Part shown: positions 1 through 9,736 of the stretch, one piece after another
Position numbering within the stretch: position 1 is the first letter of the stretch
Layout of the letters: each line of letters opens with the position of its first letter
NCBI GenBank assembly: GCA_015501595.1
Contig: JADNRX010001047.1
Location: forward strand, 1 to 15,560
Direction of reading: 5' to 3'
From: Hymenopellis radicata
Taxonomy: Eukaryota; Basidiomycota; Agaricomycetes; Agaricales; Physalacriaceae
DNA: 15,560 bases
The notes under the pieces: model-generated
Databases searched by the model: none
Told to the model about the DNA's origin: nothing
Seen by the model: only the letters and a program-made list of their open reading frames with translations
Translations under genes and position numbers: made by a program

Positions 1-457
1 AAGTCGTGTACATGGTCTGCGATACGCAACTCGTCAATAAGAGTCCCGCCTAGTGTTGCGGGAATTAGGTAGGTGTAAATTACCTGTGGTAATTTAGCCT
101 AGTCAATTACCGGTAAATTACAACTGGGGTGGAAAGGCCATGTAAATCAGAGTACAGCAGGTATGTCGGCAGAGATCGGGTAGTGGCAAAAATTGCAAGA
201 CTGGGCGCATGTTCTGGACCGCAACTGTACTGACGGGTAGTTTGGAGAGGGAGGTCGGGCACTCCATAGGTGCTGCATGATGGCGTTGTGAGGGCAAGAG
301 GCGGTGTGTGACAAAGCGTTACCCGACGCAAGCTATTTTAGGAAGGTGTCGCGAGTTGTCGCGTCACCCTCAGCTCATCATTCGCTGCTTGACTGGTCGG
401 GGCACGATAGGGAGCACTCCACCCATTGAGGCGTATGTGAAGAGTGCAGATTTACTT
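1..457. other. Gene-free AT-rich stretch with small palindromes
   Basis: No frame here gives a protein-like product. The visible structure is a perfect 9-base inverted repeat with a 3-base loop at 76-96 (TAAATTACC, loop TGT, GGTAATTTA) and a 10-base palindrome TTACCGGTAA at 107-116. A related split form, TTTAC-A-CCGGTAAA, recurs near 551-564 inside the palindromic segment described separately. This suggests that both places contain pieces of the same kind of short repeat. Confidence 0.5.
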
Positions 458-594
458 GTGATTTACAGCTAATTTACGTGCTAATCAGCGCTAATTTGCG
501 AGAGCTTCCGGGGCTGCGCCCCGGACCCCCTTCTGCTAATCTCCCGTCATTTACACCGGTAAATCTGGGCCACTTCGTGGCCTGTGTAAATCAC
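458..594. repeat. Palindromic segment, candidate non-autonomous element
   Basis: The segment is bounded by a 10-base terminal inverted repeat, GTGATTTACA at 458-467 and TGTAAATCAC at 585-594. Inside are two perfect hairpins with three-base loops. One is CCGGGGC-TGC-GCCCCGG at 508-524 and the other is GGCCAC-TTC-GTGGCC at 568-582. CTAATTTRCG-like units also recur at 469-500. There is no ORF and I see no target-site duplication. It could be a small MITE-like repeat or a structured non-coding sequence. The terminal repeat is short, so the boundaries are tentative. Confidence 0.4.
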
Positions 595-967
595 CACTGT
601 CATTCTCGCTGGAAGCTAATTCCCGCAACACTAGGACTCCCGCCATTCCCCTCCGAAATGACGCGTGAACGGAGTTGGGATAGCTCCTCATTGTTCTTGA
701 ATACGACGTGACAATATAGCAGTGGAGACTCATATTTGATGAGAGCATAGAGATAAAGAAGTCAATGTCTGAACTGAGAGCTCGTCGAAAATGAGCAGTA
801 GCAGCTCTATGTGAAGGACGGACACTGCGTGGTGGTGGTGGTCAACCTTGATCGGGCATACCATCACTAAAGCCGAGGGCACAACAGACATACAACAAAC
901 ACTAGCACTCTACAATTCCCTGTACCATACAACCTAGTAGTTTACAATAATACATAATCACAAGTCT
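595..967. other. Intergenic stretch, nothing recognised
   Basis: This lies between the palindromic segment and the last recognisable piece of the GT90 pseudogene. I see a short GTG run at about 829-841 but no coding frame with family similarity. The missing C-terminal third of the GT90 gene would be expected here on the minus strand, and I could not find it. Confidence 0.4.
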
Positions 968-2235
968 TCAAGAAGGCACATCAAGGCGCAAAAACATTTC
1001 GTTTCGGTTCACATCCGTAACCTGACGATACTCAAGGAAAGTCTGTTCAGAACACGGGATGCGACCCACCTAAACAAGTATGCATCTTTCCACGAGCGTC
1101 GGCTCCTGATGGGGTATTGCGCCTGCAGATAAGTATAGACCGTTCCACGACAATTCAGCAGGTTAACAAAGCCCACGTCGAACATGGCTGGGTTGATATA
1201 TGAGTTTCTCATTCCACGGGTTGACCCTCCAGCGTAGGACGCCCATACGCAGGACATCGATACTCTCCGGAATAGTATTCGTCAAGCAGCACCATCCTCT
1301 GCAATCCTTTCCACCTCGTGTCCTCAGCGTACATGATACCTGTAAAGTTGGCACCCCCGCCAAACTAGTCTCTCGTCCATCTTGACATCCCACACTGGGA
1401 CTTGGGATACACTTTCGTCGTCTACCCAACCATGAAGGGTGGGGACCGTAATGTCATGGTGCAACGTCGTGGCACAAAACGCAAACTCGGGGATCATGAC
1501 AGCCCGTGGTCCAGTGTCACGAGAGAGAAATTGTCGGTAACTCCACAGCAAGGAAGGATGGAGGCATGGATCCATGGAAAGCAGATAGTCATAGATAAAC
1601 GTCTTGGGCGGTTTCGGGGCGGTGGACTATCGAGATCGAACGGTCTATGACTAGCGGGAGATTGGGGATGACAGGCAGAACACCAGCCACTGCTGGTAGC
1701 TCGAGGGAAATTCTTCTTCAACAGCACTAAGTGTAAAGTACTTGGAGGTACTCTTGAGCATCGGCGAGCATATCCTTCACGTTCAGAGCAGTACGAGAAT
1801 CGCTGCCATGCATCACGCGAGCTCAGCGTGAAGCTCCCGCAAGTCAGCTGGATCCATACCCCAGTACGTTTCAAGGTCTCAGTGGGTAAATCTGGTCGTC
1901 GGTTTTCTACGTACCGTTTATCAAAGCCTTTAGGAGAATAGCGGCGATACGGCCTACGATATTCCCTGACCGCTTCACCGAGAGTGCGACTCCCTCGTTT
2001 CTGTTTTCCAGTTTAGCACGCGCGATGAGGTCGAATATCAGATGTCTGTCATCTGGATTGACCACCAACAATTCATCAGCAATGTGTTCCGCGAGCGATA
2101 CATTGGGAGCCGGGACCAGTGGGGACGTGGCGCCTCGACGTGACAGTCTTCTAGTATACGCTGGTATGGTAGTCGAAGGCTGTAGCCGACGACCAGGAGC
2201 ACGACAGCAGCCACTAAGTTGGGGAGCCTCGTCAT
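968..2235 (-). pseudogene. GT90 / CAP10-type glycosyltransferase pseudogene
   Basis: Intact relatives are Golgi type II membrane glycosyltransferases of family GT90 (CAP10-like). Reading down from ATG 2235, a signal-anchor (MTRLPNLVAAVVLLVVGYSL) opens the gene. Family-like blocks then follow in changing frames: NPDDRHLIFDLIARAKLE (about 2055-2000), EAVREYRRPYRRYSPKGFDK (from 1976), YWGMDPADLRELHAELA followed by a stop (about 1863-1811), FIYDYLLSMDPCLHPSLL, the conserved WRG (W at 1360-1362), MRNSYINPAMFDVGFV (about 1200), then QAQYPIRSRRSWKDAYLFR (about 1128-1072). Adjacent blocks lie in all three minus frames, with at least four frame changes and one nonsense codon that introns do not explain. 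A GTATCA donor follows the WRG block. The C-terminal catalytic region after a weak DVDGN-like piece (VTDVNRNE, about 1020) is missing. The family is assigned from remembered motif order. No function can be expected. Confidence 0.83.
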
Positions 2236-2333
2236 TGTTCAATGACCTGAGGGGAAGGAAGGATGAGGGACCGACTCTGTCCGTGCCCGCTCATGTCGTA
2301 TCAGATCTGTCCCGGCATCAAAATTAAACCATG

Positions 2334-3059
2334 TCAAGGAGAAAGGTTGCATACCAGTAAAGGGCACCACCGAAAATCTTCAAAGATCGCGTCCCACACC
2401 AGTCCTCCCTTTGTTCTCTCAGATGGCAAAATCCGTTTATGAAGACGAGAGGGAGCGGGACAGTCGCCTACGACATCGGCGAAGACAGACGTTCCTCCTG
2501 CTGAGGAGAGGATAGGCATCTTGGGACAGGGTGTTATCGATGCCAGGACGAAAATGCGACATTGACTGGATTGATGGCAAAGGAGGTGCGGACACTTAGA
2601 GCCTTCATGTTTGAATGGCGCCCACGGTTCGATTCCCAGACATAGAAGGGCGCTGTTTCGCATATATGAGTCAATGCTTTGTAGAGTTTGAATACCGTGA
2701 CGCACCAAGCCCATGTCTCCTGCGGCGACATCTGTCTTTTGTTGCCCAGGTGCATTTCGGCATTCGTCCACAAAAGTCCTTCGAGTGTGAGGTGATATCC
2801 GCTGCATCTGCGTAGTCTGGTGCAATGACTATGAGCCGAAAGATTCAAAATGAAAGAAACAAAGACGTACATAGTAATATTGAGGAAACGTTTGTTCTAC
2901 TCTCCGTTTAACTTTCTCTGGCCACGAAATTATCCGTGCGATGATTTCCTCCAGAGGCGTGACGCGTATCGAGCCCAAATGCTCAGTGATGATGATGGCA
3001 GGAAGGAAAGAGTCAAACGATCGACGTGCCCTTTCCAGCTCACTCCCATCATCATCGTC
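2334..3059 (-). CDS. Hypothetical protein, two exons visible, 5' end unresolved
   Basis: I do not recognise this protein. The model is exon 2871-3059 (63 codons), intron 2817-2870 (54 bases, GTACGT donor, CCAG acceptor) and exon 2334-2816 (160 codons plus stop). The splice is phase 0 and leaves an unbroken frame. The first exon reads like real protein (SELERARRSFDSFLPAIIIT, then LEEIIARIISWPEKVKRRVE). It is preceded by a TAG at 3060-3062 that could be a splice acceptor, so the true start would lie upstream in an exon I could not place. The second exon is Cys/Pro/Ser-rich and less convincing. Another frame across 2534-2820 also looks coding-like (HLTLEGLLWTNAEMHLG), so a frameshifted relic is possible. 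It is 99 bases from the GT90 pseudogene start, on the same strand. Confidence 0.33.
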
Positions 3060-3766
3060 CTACCTCTGGCCCAACCACACACGGAAACAAGCCCAACGAC
3101 TGTTAAAACTGTTTGAAAACGAGGCCGGTATTTGGTGCGTTATCCCTATTATTATCGTGCACTCCTTTGTACTCAGCAGGTTGTGCTACGATGTAAACTA
3201 GGCTTCCAAATGTAGACGGCTATAATTGAAACTACCACCGCACGAGCGTGTTCGCGACGGGCTGATGAACGTCCTCTGATGAATCGCTACCGGATGATCC
3301 GAGGCTTTCAAAAACAGACCCGGCATCACGATGAGCGATTCTTTTCCACTCGACCTTATGCCCTTTTTACCGAGACTGTTATACCCGTTTACCTTCTTAC
3401 CGCTGGTGGTCCTATTGTACCGAGCTCTTCCCAAGAACTGTTGTTTGGCGCTCCAGGAAATGTCTACACTGACTTGTACGATACCTTCATGACTCAAGAC
3501 TGTCGCCTCGTCATAATAAAGGATAGCACACCGCATGTGCATGGATGTCTAGTACATTATCGTCCAGGATTTCGCCCCCCGGACGACAGAATTTGTTAGT
3601 GCGATGCTGGATCAGGGATATCACTTCTAAAAGAGAGGTGCTATGTTCGTATCTGTACGTCTTCCTCGACAGAGTATCCGACACAGCTTACGAAGGATTT
3701 CATTTAGGGATCAGCCATCTCGCCATCGATTGGATCACCGCATCTTTATTCGACAGCCCGTAGGAC

Positions 3767-4093
3767 ATGATGGATTCCGGCAAAGATTCGGTCGCAGGAT
3801 CCAAAGATCCGCTTCGTCCCCAATATCCCAGTTATCGCTCTTCGCGCAACGATGAGGGCGAGATTCTTGTCGTCGTTTGGAATCTCAAGAAGGACCACGT
3901 ACTTCCCGGCGCATGTATGATGGGTCTACCGATCGCTGACTCGGACACTCACCTCAGTCGACCTGCACAGTTCCCTCCTGGATTGGGACATACCATCTTT
4001 CCTCAGGTCCACCCGGAGCAGCAGTTCCACGCGGCACGTTTGTCAACGTTGACTTGTTTGTCTCGGACTTCCACTCTCAGTGATGTCTTTTAA
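3767..4093 (+). CDS. Unrecognised open frame, possibly part of a broken gene
   Basis: This 108-codon frame opens with MMDSGKDSVAGSKDPLRPQY and contains a plausible stretch EGEILVVVWNLKKDHVL. No known domain is visible. In the last third another + frame reads more like protein (GTYHLSSGPPGAAVP then FVNVDLFVSDFHSQ, stop at about 4081). This suggests either a frameshifted relic or an unrecognised exon structure continuing into the spliced frame at 4083-4325. Upstream, a 53-codon frame at 3331-3492 has a hydrophobic segment (residues 9-30), but it cannot be joined convincingly. Confidence 0.2.
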   Translation: MMDSGKDSVAGSKDPLRPQYPSYRSSRNDEGEILVVVWNLKKDHVLPGACMMGLPIADSDTHLSRPAQFPPGLGHTIFPQVHPEQQFHAARLSTLTCLSRTSTLSDVF

Positions 4094-4325
4094 TGCTTAC
4101 TTAGCACAAAATGTGAGTTGCTTGCCCCCCGACCCTTTTACGACTCAGACTGACTTTGTCTTTGTGTGGTAGATCTCCGTCGCCCATCTAGCCTACCGGT
4201 TAATGCAGCGTATACTTATGCCAAAGACGCACCAGAGCTCGAACTTTTCCTTACGCTACTATGAATGCGAGTCATTTATTCTGCACCAAGCGCTTATCTC
4301 CGTCCTTCTGCCCTTCATGTCCTGA
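4083..4325 (+). CDS. Short two-exon open frame, unrecognised
   Basis: The first exon is ATG 4083 to 4112 (MSFNAYLAQN). The intron is 4113-4172 (60 bases, GTGAGT donor, CTGAC branch-like site, GGTAG acceptor). The second exon is 4173-4325, reading ISVAHLAYRLMQRILMPK onward to a TGA. The splice is in phase and gives 60 residues. The sequence looks coding and has a hydrophobic end, but matches no family I know. It may be the 3' portion of a larger gene whose upstream exons overlap the frame at 3767-4093. The run 4326-4890 adds only short overlapping frames with no supportable gene. Confidence 0.22.
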
Positions 4326-4891
4326 TCATGTGCTGTGTGCGTCTCCTCACCCGTCCATATGTACCTCTTTCCTCTGGTCTACTCCGCATTCATCTCCCCT
4401 TTTCTCTCTTGCCTCGAATCGCTGTCCGGTCCCCCAGGATTGGCTTTGGAGTCGAGTGTGGTGCAACATGAGAGAAAGGACACCTACATTTGAAGACGAG
4501 GAGCCGGTCACCTCAACGCAGGTGTGAGCCGCACCGAGGATGTACGTGCTCGTCGTGCCTGGCCAACCTTCACGATCATCGCACGCGCCATCTTGCCTGT
4601 TCATCCTTCGCGCATCCTTCGCGACGAGGGTGGAACATCGGACCGGGATTCAGGACATTTTTTTCTTTTCCCCTCCATGACATTTATCGGTGTTCTTGAG
4701 CTATGAGCTACAGCGCGTATTGATGGACTAGAAACAGCCTCTGATGGTTCACATGAGCCCAGAATCATAGGCACACAGGTAGGTGTCAAAGGTACAGAAC
4801 GAACGCTAAGTGGAGAATAGGCCCAAAATATGCCAACTTGCTTTGAGGTAATATGTATCAAGAAATATAAGACTAAACACCCTCAATCCTA

Positions 4892-5387
4892 TCAAAAGAT
4901 CACGCTGTCTACATACTCATTTTCTACTTCGTTGTCTTCATCACTGAGGGATGTCAGATACTGATGACCAATGTAGGAAGTGTGCCATCCTCCCCATTCG
5001 CCAACTCTGGCTTCATAGTACTGATAGTACTGCACTCCTGAGCGTCGAAAGGAAAAGGAACTTCCTGTATACTGGTACACCTCAGTTCTCCGATATTAAC
5101 AATGACAAGACCATTTGGTCACTCACCAGCAGCATAGCCGTGCTCTTGAGCACATTCATTAACCAGAATGTGAATATCCGTTGGGCTGGAATTCCAGACA
5201 CACTGGAATACGTAGACAGGATCTTAGGGGTTTGCAGCATTAACTCTTCCTCCACCCGCCGAAGCCCAGCAAATGATAGAGTGACAATGGCGTGCAGCCA
5301 CCTACGCGTACTATCACTCTTCCAAGCCTGCGGAAACAGATATTGAAACTGGTCGACTTGGAAGTTGCCAATGGCTTGCAGATAGGC
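4892..5387 (-). pseudogene. Degenerate tyrosine recombinase (Crypton-like integrase) remnant
   Basis: This is a relic of a DNA breaking-rejoining enzyme of the same broad family as the intact gene at 13595-15508. From a TTCTAG acceptor, the block beginning at about 5387 reads RRWLHAIVTLSFAGLRRVEE. It aligns with the intact copy's RIMLHALFTISFLCFLRFDE and keeps the first catalytic Arg. HILVNECAQEHGYAAG follows in another frame, equivalent to WMIWWLQESGITSGYVF, and ends at a GTGAGT donor at 5126. The final block (5080-4892) has SFSFRRSGVQYYQYYE, GEWGGW and HQYLTS. The catalytic His of HxxR is replaced by Phe, about four residues are missing between RR and GGW, and the Lys beta-hairpin is absent. 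Trp and the nucleophile-position Tyr remain. Frame changes and lost residues make it very unlikely to be active. The whole N-terminal half is missing. Confidence 0.72.
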
Positions 5388-5633
5388 CTAGAAACCACTC
5401 AGATTCATGGCAAAATAGAGTTGAGGGCGAATGGAACCTACCGCGGTGATAGCACATCTGTACGCGTTGATGTTGGGGAAATCTTGGATCTACAGCACCC
5501 TTGCGTCAAATTACCAAGCTGGTAGGAGATACTTCGTACAGACCTGTTGGTTTTGAAGAATGGTCATAAGAGCGGATAATTTTGCTAATAGAGCTAAGTG
5601 TCTAGTAGGAAAGCGCAACCTATCAAAGATCCA

Positions 5634-5975
5634 TTAGCAAGGGCAAGAAACAGTGAGATTGACCAACCAGAAACGTTGCTCTTCTTTTCGGTTTCGGTTC
5701 GCAGGGGCCAGGGACTGAGCATTCTCGTCCAAGCTCTTCGAAAAAACCCAGCAAGCATGGGCGAAGGACTCGGGAGTCTTCATGGCGAGATTTTTTATGA
5801 CTACCGCCCAATCGTTGTCGATGCACACTGCCCGCCTCAATAGAGGAAAGTCTGTATGCGGGAGGCCAAGCATTTCGACGTTGGGAAAGTCTCCATCAGC
5901 CAGGATAGACATGGTTTTGGGAGGAGGGAGAAGAACGAACTGACCATGCACAGTTGACCTGGTTTTTGAATCCAT
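5634..5975 (-). CDS. Hypothetical single-exon protein, about 113 residues
   Basis: This is an open frame from ATG 5975 to TAA 5634 with even, protein-like composition (LADGDFPNVEMLGLPHTDFP, then CIDNDWAVVIKNLAMKTPES) and a basic tail. It has no signal peptide, membrane segment or motif that I recognise. It lies upstream of the decayed recombinase on the same strand. However, it does not match the N-terminal half of that family, so it is not obviously part of it. It may be an exon of a longer gene or a chance frame. Confidence 0.27.
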   Translation of the reverse strand: MDSKTRSTVHGQFVLLPPPKTMSILADGDFPNVEMLGLPHTDFPLLRRAVCIDNDWAVVIKNLAMKTPESFAHACWVFSKSLDENAQSLAPANRNRKEEQRFWLVNLTVSCPC

Positions 5976-5979
5976 CACG

Positions 5980-7160
5980 TATTCAGCAGTGAGTCAGGTC
6001 TTTCTTCGGAGACCACGATCTAGAAACAAGGAGCTCTTCGCGGGTTTCTCCTAACGGAGACAGCGAACGGAGACAGTGAATGACTTAGGAGACGCAGGCA
6101 CCCAGTAACCGGCTTCTTCGAGTGAGGAAGCAGAACGGCAGGGTTCAAGGTAATAGCCAGTCATTCTAGAACTTTATGAAACTTTCCACTACTGGGCGGT
6201 TTATGCAGGTGGCCAGACGGAAGCCGGTGCAATTAACGGCAAATCTAACGCAGGCAGTTCAACGTGCGCCACGGCAGAAGACCTGGGACCGGATAGCTTC
6301 AAACTGCTTATCCGATGATCCAAAGAAGAAATCGGAGTTCCCCTCCTAGCTTTAACGTTTCAAGTATGCTAAGAACGATAAACCTACGAGAACGTCGCCG
6401 CCGGGTACATGCTAATTTGATTGAATTGAATAGAACAGGCTTTTCCTAGTCTCATTCCGATGTTCTGGACTCCGGGAGTTACCGGCCGTGCGCGGTTGTC
6501 CCAGACGTTTTAGTTGTCCCAGACGTTTACGTTTTGGTGCCATGCTCCTCGCAGATTGGACCGTTATGCTTGGATCAGAGTTGAAAAAAAAAGGGCAGGA
6601 GAGATCAGCAAGGCGGGGGGAACCAGACTAGCTTTTCCATGGGCTGGAGGCGATTCTGGCTCTGGCAGGAATGTTCAACGACAGAATGTTCCAGTAGGCA
6701 CCAGTCACAGAAGCTTTTCAAATCGTGGGAAAGAACGGTATGAGTTCACCTATGGGAGTGATCAAGAGGCAGGATCAGCGAGTCAGAGGTACTGTTCACA
6801 GTGCAGCAATTAGACAGGGCAGCACTCCTGCTACTAGACAACTACTATGCGTTCTAAATAGAGTCATCCGCAGGGGGTGTAGACGAGATGGCTAGGTATA
6901 GAGCATAGTTTTAGTCTGGGCCACGCCCAAGTGGTACAGTATTAGAACCAAAGAACTAATCATACTATACCAGACCTCTATCTCTGGCTCACTCAGAAAT
7001 TTGCGAAAGGTGCTCTCCTATTACGTCTAGTGCTTCCCAGGAATATAGGAGCACTGCTCCTTAAAGAATACCAGTAGCCAGAGGTGAGGGAAGCCTTTGA
7101 AGGACTATTAGAAGGACTGTCCAGGGACTGTTGGAGGAGATTCAGGCGCAGTCTTCGAAC
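5980..7160. other. Apparently non-coding stretch with short tandem repeats
   Basis: Stops are dense in all frames, except for a 99-codon + frame at 6514-6813 (Gly/Ser/Arg-rich, unrecognised). Two small duplications are clear: AACGGAGACAGYG repeated head-to-tail at 6053-6078, and a 16-base unit (GTTGTCCCAGACGTTT) at 6495-6510 and 6513-6528. It could be old, decayed transposon sequence, but I find no reverse transcriptase, integrase or LTR signature. Confidence 0.45.
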
Positions 7161-8245
7161 TCTTTAATAGTTAACCAGAGGATAGAGAGGTAGCAGCGAG
7201 GGAGCGGCGCGGAGCCCCAAGCAGTATGAGCAAAGACCCGCAGGCCCGCCACCCCGACAAGACTGTCCTAGGAAAGAGGCCGAGAACCTGAAGGTGGCCA
7301 GAGATACCGATATCAGCAGGAGGGCAACGACGCCTCCAGCCAGCCCATAAGTGACTGCTGGGATAACAAGACGCCTCGTACAGGTGCAGCGCCAAGGCGG
7401 GAGTGGGTGCGTGGAAAGGGTAACCGCAAACCCACGACACGGATGAGAAGGACGGGGACTGCAGGACGCGTCTTTCCGGTGCAGTGACGGATGCGGGATG
7501 CTAATCTTGGGAAGCGCAGCTGCGTAGACCCAACCCAGGGCGGAGGTGCGGCAGTGGAGGAGGCAACTATGAGACGCTACTTCTCCAACCAACCTTTCGT
7601 CAACGACCATAACAGTTGGATTAGAAGCGAGCAGCGGCCTGCGCTACCACCCAGTAGGAAGGACATTCTAATAAACTTTCGTCAGATAGGTCGAATTCGG
7701 CTGGAATCGTTAGGAGACTTACCATGCTACCAGGAGTGCGCCGTCTGCCCCTGTATTCGACGAAATACCTTGCCTGATATACAAGCAGGTAACCCCTCAG
7801 AGAAATCAGGCGGTGTCCCGACATACCGCCTACGCTTCAAAGCTCGTACTATGTCTGGCGGGCGCAACATACCGCCGAGAACGATAATGATGTCCTGGTA
7901 TCCAGCGTAAAGTTCTAATTGACCAGTCCAGAAGAAAAGTTCAGGTCGGAAATTGTCTAAAGAAGAAAATCAGTTTCGGACAACCTACACAAATTTTCGG
8001 ACTCGTACCAGACAACCCCAACAGCCCCACAGTCTCCAGCCATGGTATATAGTACGTCTGGGTGACATACTGCGAGGTATATGGCGATATGTCGAGTCGG
8101 CGGAGGTATCTGTATATGGCCTTGACCGCAAGCAAAGCCGGGATCAAGTTGCGTCCTGATATTCCCAGAAGGAACACCTATAGGTCTGGACGTTTACGGC
8201 GGTTGCAGATCGTCTTCCCAGCCACCCCGCCAGTAATTCCACCTA

Positions 8246-8298
8246 AACTCGAGGTCAACCGAGCCCCCGTCAACTCGAGGTCAACCGGACGGGCTCGG
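8246..8298. repeat. Direct repeat nested with an inverted repeat
   Basis: AACTCGAGGTCAACCG occurs twice, at 8246-8261 and 8272-8287. CCGAGCCCCCGTC (8259-8271) is mirrored by GACGGGCTCGG (8288-8298), complementary apart from two extra C bases. The direct and inverted repeats are therefore interleaved in 53 bases. Confidence 0.6.
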
Positions 8299-9207
8299 AA
8301 AAGAAGACGAGTCCTCTACAGCAGTAGGACGCATATACCGAGAAGCGTCCGCCATCGGGCTAAAGACGGAGTTCATTATCAGGTAACCGTTCTTCCAAAG
8401 ACCAGGTATTGCCATAGCCTCTGCGGAAGCAGCTCCGCCAGACATAATCGCGACGCTCTGAATTTCCCGCCATGGCCAAAGAGTCATCTAGCGAGGGTAT
8501 CCATAACGTCCCAGGTATATGGACCGCATGATCGCCGAAGTAGAGCGTCACGTAAGTGAGTCCAGTGGTAGATCGAGGGCTGCAGACGGTCGAAAAAGAT
8601 AAAATCAATAAGGAGTGATACGGGCCCATAAAGACACACTCACCCCGAGATAACCAGGACACTGGGTGGTCTAACGGTGGTACTAAGGAGAAACGTGCTG
8701 ACACGGCGCTCTGAGGTACCATGGGTGGAGGACCAGGCTATGGCGTGTAGTGGAGTGCGCGCTGGGATACCCAGGAGTCCGATGACGCATCCAGTCCCCG
8801 CCGATACCCGGAATCCAAGGAGGGGGAGCAGCTGCTAAGGAGAAGACAAGAAAGAAGGCAGAGTCCGCTGAGCGCGACGGGAGTGCTAGTGGACGATATC
8901 AAACATGGTGGTTGAAAGCCAGGGTGCGATCGAGCACCACGCGTCGGTCCGTAGACCTGGTAGAATCACCAAATTTTCTGGCGCGCGCCGGAGCGGAATG
9001 GTACTGGCTTCGCAGTGGACGGTCCTTAGTCCGCGACAGGGTTCAGCCTATTCGGAAAATTAGACGCGCCAGTATGCCTGTACTAGGCGCCTTGCCTCCG
9101 CGGACGGAGTAGGGTGGCACCTCTGGGAAGCGCTGGGCGTAATACTGGTTTGCGAGGAGAGCTGAGGCGGGTGGACGATGCGCGCCGCAAGAGCTATTAG
9201 CCAGGGA

Positions 9208-9318
9208 CCCAGGAAGACCTTATCGCGGGCCCTAGCGTCCAGCACTTGGGGTTAGGAAGGGTGGAGGACCGTGCTGTCCTAGTAAAGTGGAGGCGAGGCC
9301 CAGGAAGACCTTATCGCG
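9208..9318. repeat. Perfect 20-base direct repeat, 91 bases apart
   Basis: CCCAGGAAGACCTTATCGCG occurs at 9208-9227 and 9299-9318. The offset of 91 is not a multiple of three, so the shared RDKVFLG in minus-strand translation arises from a DNA-level repeat and not from a coding repeat. Confidence 0.7.
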
Positions 9319-9736
9319 AACCCGACCTCCAAATACATGGTGGATGCGGGAGCAGAGAGTGCTTGCCTTATATACGCAGAGCGTGAGATTTCGCGTCAAC
9401 AGATGCGCGGACGCGTTTGTTTGTCCAAAACACGTGACCAAGTGTCACGCGACTTGGCTTCCTACCAATACGTTCGGGGGGCTCCTGCTGAGTGCTCATC
9501 TCTCGAGAACGCCGGCGTTATATGGTGAGCACCGACGGTTTTCCAACGCAACAGTCTCAGTACCACAATGTCCGTGATTAGCTGCTCGCGAGACGGGCTT
9601 ACAAAGAAGGAAAGGACAAAAAGCGCCGAACGAGTTGTTGCTAGTTCTGTACCCGAAGGTGTGTTCACCTTCTCTCTTTTTTGTCGTCTCTCACACAGCG
9701 AACAGGGCGCGCCAATCGTCATCAGGATTTCTTCCG

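Larger units (their letters stand above)
7160..9630. other. GC-rich, purine-skewed stretch without a supportable gene
   Basis: Several medium open frames occur on both strands (7164-7610 -, 7491-7910 +, 8062-8559 +, 8912-9112 +). They are rich in Arg, Ser and Pro, overlap each other and show no domain or splice pattern, so I treat them as chance frames. An AAAKEKTRKKAESAERDGS-type charged run at about 8828-8885 is the most protein-like piece. No YxDD or HHCC retroelement motif was found on either strand. Two direct-repeat pairs are listed separately. Confidence 0.4.

Noticed and set aside
1494..1874. 126-codon minus-strand frame as an independent gene
   Set aside because: It is a mosaic of shadow sequence and one true GT90 fragment; family similarity moves between frames across it.
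2626..2636. GGTTCGATTCC, identical to a tRNA B-box / T-loop
   Set aside because: The flanking bases do not form a T-stem or acceptor stem, and no A-box or anticodon arm lies at the right distance, so this is a chance match.
5203..5221. Small perfect hairpin ATTCCAG-ACACA-CTGGAAT-like palindrome as a regulatory site
   Set aside because: It lies inside the recombinase relic in a part with no family similarity, and nothing links it to a function.
7164..8722. Several 100-165 codon open frames on both strands
   Set aside because: They overlap each other, have skewed Arg/Ser/Pro composition, and show no domain, splice pattern or conserved motif.
9060..9441. Apparent protein repeat RDKVFLG on the minus strand
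   Set aside because: The two copies are in different frames and come from the 20-base DNA repeat; no coding repeat is supported.
5980..9630. Possible decayed LTR or LINE retroelement
   Set aside because: No YxDD, RNase H, integrase zinc-binding or long terminal repeat signature was found on either strand.
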